From Candidatus Bathyarchaeota archaeon (GTDB lineage: Archaea; Thermoproteota; Bathyarchaeia; Bathyarchaeales; Bathyarchaeaceae), in the NCBI GenBank assembly GCA_023136395.1, contig JAGLRI010000001.1:1-28427 (forward strand): 28,427 bases of DNA, in the 5' to 3' direction. The notes under the pieces were generated by a model. It saw only the letters and a program-made list of their open reading frames with translations. It had not been told where the DNA came from and made no database searches. Shown here piece by piece: positions 24,001 to 28,427 of this stretch (the first letter of the stretch is position 1; each line of letters starts with the position of its first letter). The translations under genes and the position numbers were made by a program.

Positions 24001-25038
24001 ATGAAAGTGTTCAGCGGCTGTTATACTGCACTTGTAACGCCAATGAAGAAGACTTGTGAAGTTGACTACGAAAGCTTACAGAGATTGGTTGAGTTTCAGG
24101 TAAGAGAAGGTGTGCAGGGCATTCTTGCTGTTGGGACTACTGGTGAATGTGCGACGTTAACTTGGGACGAACACGTCAAAGTCATTGAAAAAATACACGA
24201 GGACATCAATGAAAGATGTGAGACAATTGGCGGAACAGGAAGTAACTGCACAGAGGAAGTTATAAACGCCTCAAAAAGCGCGTGGGATTTTGGGGTAAAA
24301 TCCTTGTTGCTTGTAGATCCATATTATAACGGACCAAGCTCCATTGAAATAAGAAAAGAGTACATCGAACCAGTAGCGAAACGATTTCCTGAAGCCGAAA
24401 TTATTCCATACGTGATTCCTGGAAGAACAGGCACCCAACTTTTACCACAAGATTTAGCCATCCTACATTCTGAGTACAAAAATGTAAATACTGTCAAGGA
24501 GGCAACAGGTAACTTAGAAAACATGAAATTAACCAGAAAGTTTTGCGGGAAAAATTTTAACATTCTTTCTGGAGATGATGATAAAACGTATCAAATGATG
24601 ACATCTCCAGAGATCATGTCTAAAGGCGTGGTTTCAGTGGCATCGAACGTCGTCCCTAATGCAGTTCAGAATATGGTTCAAAGCATTCTTGATGGGGACC
24701 TAGACGAAGCTGTTAAGCTTACTAAAGCGCTTAAACCCATGTTTAGAATAGTAACAGTCAAGACAGAGGAAGAAACACCGTTTGGTCCTATGATTTGTAA
24801 AGCCAGAAATCCTCTGCCTTATAAGACTTTAATGAATATTTTGGGAATGTCCACAGGTCCCTGCAAGCAACCATTAGGAAAGATGACAAGGAAGGGAGTG
24901 GAAACTATACTAAATGAAGTGAAAGAGGTCTATGTAAATAATCCCGAGATACTGCAACCAATAGAAGATTTTTTCGATGTTGATATGAGCAACCGCTTGT
25001 ACGAGGAGAAGTTTTGGAAGGAATATTTCTATGATTAG
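24001..25038 (+). CDS. dapA: 4-hydroxy-tetrahydrodipicolinate synthase, C-terminally extended
   Basis: DapA condenses pyruvate with aspartate semialdehyde, the first step unique to the DAP route to lysine. Conserved elements are the pyruvate-binding TTGEC (46-50), Tyr137 (PYVIPGRTGTQL) and the Schiff-base Lys166 (VKEATGN). At 345 residues it is about 45-50 longer than the common 290-300, with the extra sequence mainly at the acidic C-terminus (ILQPIEDFFDVDMSNRLYEEK). Other members of the pyruvate-aldolase family share this core, but the neighbours dapB, aspartokinase, asd and lysA fix the role. It overlaps dapB by 8 bp. Confidence 0.92.
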   Translation: MKVFSGCYTALVTPMKKTCEVDYESLQRLVEFQVREGVQGILAVGTTGECATLTWDEHVKVIEKIHEDINERCETIGGTGSNCTEEVINASKSAWDFGVKSLLLVDPYYNGPSSIEIRKEYIEPVAKRFPEAEIIPYVIPGRTGTQLLPQDLAILHSEYKNVNTVKEATGNLENMKLTRKFCGKNFNILSGDDDKTYQMMTSPEIMSKGVVSVASNVVPNAVQNMVQSILDGDLDEAVKLTKALKPMFRIVTVKTEEETPFGPMICKARNPLPYKTLMNILGMSTGPCKQPLGKMTRKGVETILNEVKEVYVNNPEILQPIEDFFDVDMSNRLYEEKFWKEYFYD

Positions 25039-25819
25039 TATTTGCATAGCTGGTGTTACCGGTAGAATGGGAAGTACACTCCTTAGAGAAGCCTTAAACA
25101 AAAGTTATCAGATTGTTGGAGCTGTTGAGTCTCCAAATAATGTAAACATTGGGAAAAGCTTAAGAGAGATTGGGCTGTGTAGCTCAGACGTTAAATTAAT
25201 GAGCTCAGCAGATTTAAGTGAATCTATAAAAAACGCAGACGTTTACATAACTTTTACCACACCGGATGCGGAGGTTTCTAATCTTCCCGTTGTCGCTGAG
25301 CTTGGGAAGAGGATTGTGATGGGTACTACTGGTTTCACTAATGAACAAATGGAAAAGATCCGGAAAACAGTTTCCAGCAAGGTTCCAGCTGTTTTTTCAC
25401 CTAACTTTGCTTTGGGCGTAAATGTTTTGTTCAGGTTGACCAAAAATTGCAAGGCTTTTCCGTCGGAATACGACTTCAGCATAACTGAGATCCATCATAC
25501 CGGAAAGAGGGACGCTCCCAGTGGGACAGCAAAAGAAATTGCCCGAATAGTTTCAAGTTTTAAAGATTACACTAAGGTTATTTATGGCAGAGAAGGATTA
25601 AGCCTAAGGAAATCAGATGAACTAGAAATCTTATCTTTGAGAACGGGGGGTGTTCCTGGGGTACACAACTTAGTAATCGCCGGTCCATACGAAATGATAA
25701 GAATAGAACACACGGCTTTCTCAAGAAGTGTGTTTGCTCAGGGCGCCTTATACGCTGCAGAATGGGTTTACAAACAAAGCGAATCGAGAATTTATAGCAT
25801 GGAAGATGTCTTACGCTGA
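25031..25819 (+). CDS. dapB: 4-hydroxy-tetrahydrodipicolinate reductase
   Basis: DapB reduces the DapA product with NAD(P)H to tetrahydrodipicolinate. The 262-residue protein begins with the Rossmann motif IAGVTGRMG (6-14), then MGTTGFT (97-103) and the catalytic/substrate segment EIHHTGKRDAPSGTA (153-167; His155, His156 and Lys159). RTGGVPGVHNL and FSRSVFAQGAL complete the family pattern. The ATG overlaps the end of dapA, showing coupled translation. Confidence 0.96.
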   Translation: MISICIAGVTGRMGSTLLREALNKSYQIVGAVESPNNVNIGKSLREIGLCSSDVKLMSSADLSESIKNADVYITFTTPDAEVSNLPVVAELGKRIVMGTTGFTNEQMEKIRKTVSSKVPAVFSPNFALGVNVLFRLTKNCKAFPSEYDFSITEIHHTGKRDAPSGTAKEIARIVSSFKDYTKVIYGREGLSLRKSDELEILSLRTGGVPGVHNLVIAGPYEMIRIEHTAFSRSVFAQGALYAAEWVYKQSESRIYSMEDVLR

Positions 25820-25831
25820 ATTCAGTTGTGA

Positions 25832-27016
25832 ATGCATATGGATGATAGAGCAGTAATCAAATTTGGTGGTGCGGACCTTTCCACTGGCTGGGGGATCAGG
25901 AGATCAGCTGAAATGGTAGTTAAGTCTAGTTATAAAGAAGTTGTCGTGGTTGTTTCAGCTATTGGGAAGACAACAGATAAGTTAGAAGAGATAATATCAC
26001 AAATTAACATTAGCGACCAGGATTACGCTGAAATCGTTTCAATTGGTGAAAGAACTAGTGCTAGAATTTTCTGTTCCGCGTTAAGATCCCTTGGAGCTAA
26101 TACCAGCTATTTCGACCCCAGCTTAGATAATTGGCCATTAATCACGGACTCGAATTTCCGTAACGCTAAACCAAATATGAAGGAAACGAAGAGCCTTGTT
26201 AAAAAATTTTTAGAGCCCATGTTAGGAGAAGCAATTCCGGTAGTATGTGGTTTTCTTGGGCGTGACCGTCACAGAAAAATCACCACGCTTGGCAGAGGCG
26301 GAAGCGATATAACCGCTTTACTACTTGCAAACTGTTTGGAAGCAAATGAAGTGATACTCGTTAAGGATGTGGAGGGTGTGCTTTCATCGGACCCTAAAAT
26401 AGTGCCAAATGTTAAGCCTTTTGATAAACTGGACATCCACGAGATGTTTGCCCTAGCGCAGGGAGGCGCAAAAATTGTTAGAGCAGAGGCATTAACATAT
26501 AAACGTCCAAACCAGAGACTCAGAATAGTTGGTTTCTCATCAAACAACCTTGTAAAGGGAGGAACGGAGATCACTGGCACTTTCAATCCATTTTCCGTAG
26601 AGATTAATCAATATGAAGGCTTATCAGCCATCACTGTGGTTTGCAAAATTAACCCGGAAAACCTTAGTACACTTTTCTCAACACTTCACCAAAAAACCAT
26701 TTATGGAGTCAGTACGGGGAAAAATTCCATTACCGTTTTTTCCCAGCATAAGGACATTGAGGAAACTATTAATAAATTACACAATCGCGAAAACTTCAAA
26801 GCTATCAGCTATAGGGATAAAGTTGGAATTATTGAAGTAACTCATCCGGTTTTTATTGATTCTCCGGGATGGGTTTCGAAAATTGCTGGTGAATTGGCAT
26901 CAAAGGACATTAATATTATTGAGATTACTACGGGCAAAGCAACAATTAACATTTTTATTGACGAAAAGCGCCTTAAGGATGCAAGTAAAGTGGTAGGTGA
27001 AGTGTTTGAAGCGTAA
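25832..27016 (+). CDS. lysC: Aspartate kinase with C-terminal ACT domains
   Basis: Aspartokinase phosphorylates aspartate, the entry step to lysine, threonine and methionine. The 394-residue chain has an amino-acid-kinase domain (about 5-260: KFGGADLS at 10-17, VVSAIGKTTDKL, TLGRGGSDITALLLA and KDVEGVLSSDP) and two ACT domains in the C-terminal part (about 265-394), where lysine or threonine inhibition is normally exerted. Start is the ATG at 25832, or the in-frame ATG at 25838; neither has a strong ribosome-binding site. It follows dapB by 12 bp and overlaps asd. Confidence 0.93.
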   Translation: MHMDDRAVIKFGGADLSTGWGIRRSAEMVVKSSYKEVVVVVSAIGKTTDKLEEIISQINISDQDYAEIVSIGERTSARIFCSALRSLGANTSYFDPSLDNWPLITDSNFRNAKPNMKETKSLVKKFLEPMLGEAIPVVCGFLGRDRHRKITTLGRGGSDITALLLANCLEANEVILVKDVEGVLSSDPKIVPNVKPFDKLDIHEMFALAQGGAKIVRAEALTYKRPNQRLRIVGFSSNNLVKGGTEITGTFNPFSVEINQYEGLSAITVVCKINPENLSTLFSTLHQKTIYGVSTGKNSITVFSQHKDIEETINKLHNRENFKAISYRDKVGIIEVTHPVFIDSPGWVSKIAGELASKDINIIEITTGKATINIFIDEKRLKDASKVVGEVFEA

Positions 27017-28058
27017 AGTAGCAATCTTAGGTGCAACAGGAGCTGTTGGACAGAGATTTATTCAACTGCTTCAGGACCATCCATGGTTTGAAATAGAGGT
27101 ACTTGCAGCATCGGTGAGATCCGCGGATAAGAAGTATAAAGACACGCGTAAATGGATTTTAAGTTCTGATTGTCCTCCTGAGATTAATGAAATGACAGTA
27201 GTGAACACAGATATTAAATCAGTAGAAAAAGCAGGCAACGTGGATTTTGTTTTCTCTGCTTTGCCGGGTGGGATAGCAGGACCTGTTGAGGAGGAATTCG
27301 CTATGAAATATCCAGTCGTTAGTAAAGCTAGCGCCCATAGACTAGAGGTGGATATTCCTCTCCTCATACCAGAAGTAAACCCAGATCATCTAGCCATAAT
27401 ACCAATCCAGAAGAGCAATAGGAATTGGAATGGATTTATCTCTACAGACCCAAACTGTTCAACGATACAATTGGTAATTACCCTTAAGCCACTCATGACT
27501 TTCGGTCTCAAAAAGGTTATTATTTCAACGATGCAAGCTTTGAGCGGTGCGGGTTACCCTGGAGTAGCCTCTCTAGAAATTATTGACAATGTTATACCCT
27601 TTATTAATAAGGAAGAAGAGAAGACTGAGTCCGAACCGTTAAAGATTTTGGGAACCTTTGATGGAACAAGAGTGCAACAAGCAAACATTGCTATTAGCTC
27701 AAGTTGCAATCGTGTTAACGTTAAGGATGGTCATTTACAATCAGTTTTTGTCGAGTTGGAGGAAGAGACAAGCATAGAAGAGGTAGTGAAATCCTTTGAA
27801 AAATTTAAAGGAAAACCTCAAAGATTGGGGTTACCTTCTGCTCCTGACAATCCGATAATCGTGAGGGGTGAAGAGAATAGACCTCAACCGAGATATGATA
27901 GGGATGAGGGAAAAGGAATGAGTGTCGTAGTTGGCAGGATTAGAAATGACCCAATATTAACCGTTAAATACATGTGTTTGGGGCACAACACAATAAGGGG
28001 AGCTGCTGGCGCAGGAATTCTCAGCGCGGAACTTATGGCTGTAGAAGGATACATTTAA
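27006..28058 (+). CDS. asd: Aspartate-semialdehyde dehydrogenase, archaeal type
   Basis: Asd reduces aspartyl phosphate to aspartate semialdehyde with NADPH, linking aspartokinase to DapA. The protein has the N-terminal LGATGAVGQRF nucleotide loop, the catalytic Cys in STDPNCSTIQLV (about residue 151), and a later Arg/His pair in SCNRVNVKDGH, then GHNTIRGAAGAG near the C-terminus. The TTG at 27006 (350 residues) is preferred because AGGTGA at 26995-27000 lies 5 nt upstream; the GTG at 26997 would add three residues. Either way it overlaps the aspartokinase gene. Length and motifs match the archaeal/fungal branch. Confidence 0.93.
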   Translation: MKRKVAILGATGAVGQRFIQLLQDHPWFEIEVLAASVRSADKKYKDTRKWILSSDCPPEINEMTVVNTDIKSVEKAGNVDFVFSALPGGIAGPVEEEFAMKYPVVSKASAHRLEVDIPLLIPEVNPDHLAIIPIQKSNRNWNGFISTDPNCSTIQLVITLKPLMTFGLKKVIISTMQALSGAGYPGVASLEIIDNVIPFINKEEEKTESEPLKILGTFDGTRVQQANIAISSSCNRVNVKDGHLQSVFVELEEETSIEEVVKSFEKFKGKPQRLGLPSAPDNPIIVRGEENRPQPRYDRDEGKGMSVVVGRIRNDPILTVKYMCLGHNTIRGAAGAGILSAELMAVEGYI

Positions 28059-28132
28059 TTAAACCTATTTTGAAAATCAGGAGAGTATGAGAAATATTCC
28101 TTTCTAAAATACTAGAAAATAGAAAAGGGGCC

Positions 28133-28427
28133 TTGTATATTGACGAAGTCTCAGCCATAGAACTGTCAAAGAAATTTAACACACCATTGTATATAATAAG
28201 CGAAAAAAGAATCAAAGAAAATTATAAACGCCTCTACAATACTTTTTATCAAAAATACCATAAAATAAGAATTTATTATTCTGCAAAAGCAAACACAAAC
28301 CTATCTATACTAAGGATATTGAAACGCGAGGGAGCATACATAGACGCTGTTAGTCCTGGAGAAGTGTTTTTAGCCTTAAAAGCGGGGTTTACTCCAGAAA
28401 AAATTTTGTTCACTGGAACAAGTGTGA
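28133..28427 (+). CDS. lysA: Diaminopimelate decarboxylase, N-terminal part (runs off the window)
   Basis: LysA decarboxylates meso-diaminopimelate to lysine. Only about 98 residues are present, all N-terminal barrel: AIELSKKFNTPLYIIS, the PLP lysine in IYYSAKANTN, and VSPGEVFLALKAGF with ILFTGTSV. The TTG at 28133 is the only conventional start in frame, but it has AGGGG only 2 nt away. The same frame stays open and LysA-like back to 28091 (EIFLSKILENRKGA), where a stop, TGA at 28088-28090, overlaps an ATG in another frame (28087) preceded by AGGAG. A one-base change there would give a normal start, so the beginning may be frameshifted. It closes the dapA-dapB-lysC-asd-lysA series. Confidence 0.85.
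   Translation, partial: MYIDEVSAIELSKKFNTPLYIISEKRIKENYKRLYNTFYQKYHKIRIYYSAKANTNLSILRILKREGAYIDAVSPGEVFLALKAGFTPEKILFTGTSV

Noticed and set aside
1..28427. tRNA genes, CRISPR arrays, insertion sequences
   Set aside because: Looked for but none recognised; nearly all sequence is accounted for by metabolic and information-processing genes.

Overview
This window is a protein-dense, AT-rich archaeal chromosome segment. The archaeal assignment rests on RadA, a two-repeat TATA-binding protein, an archaeal-type NMN adenylyltransferase, an NFACT (Rqc2/RqcH-like) protein, an EMC6-like membrane protein, archaeal-type aspartate-semialdehyde dehydrogenase, and TATA boxes about 25 nt before the expected transcript starts. 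The RadA sequence and gene mix suggest a TACK-type lineage, perhaps Bathyarchaeia-like, but this is not proven from the sequence. No tRNA, rRNA, CRISPR array, transposon or prophage was recognised.

Layout. 31-1520 (minus): two-subunit class I fumarase. 1666-3006 (plus): radA and a small uncharacterised helical protein. 3091-5400: an EMC6-like membrane protein divergent, by only 27 bp, from an NFACT ribosome-quality-control protein. 5478-7513: a CBS/zinc-ribbon protein and dihydroorotase. 7571-10239 (minus): nadM, a carbon-nitrogen hydrolase and a class V aminotransferase. 10461-11862: an AMMECR1 protein, a 400-bp non-coding stretch with competing hairpins and a possible gene relic, then a cupin. 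12002-14465 (minus): a glycosyltransferase, TBP and a Mut7-C-type RNase-like protein.

14608-23426 is a tryptophan regulon: a stand-alone trpB2, a TrpY-like (HTH plus ACT) repressor gene, and a tightly overlapped trpE-G-D-C-F-B-A operon. All three promoters carry a pair of TGTACA-like boxes separated by exactly 4 bp, the motif known as the TRP box in Methanothermobacter. A 7-codon upstream frame containing a Trp codon ends 4 nt before the TTG start of trpE, and TrpE keeps the LLES-X10-S feedback motif. Repressor, possible leader peptide and allosteric inhibition could therefore be layered on one pathway.

23434-28427 is a lysine (diaminopimelate) block. A divergent Lrp/AsnC-type regulator faces dapA-dapB-aspartokinase-asd-lysA, and a perfect 12-bp inverted repeat lies in the shared promoter region. 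lysA runs off the window, and its natural start appears disrupted by a one-base shift. The middle steps of the DAP pathway are not present here.
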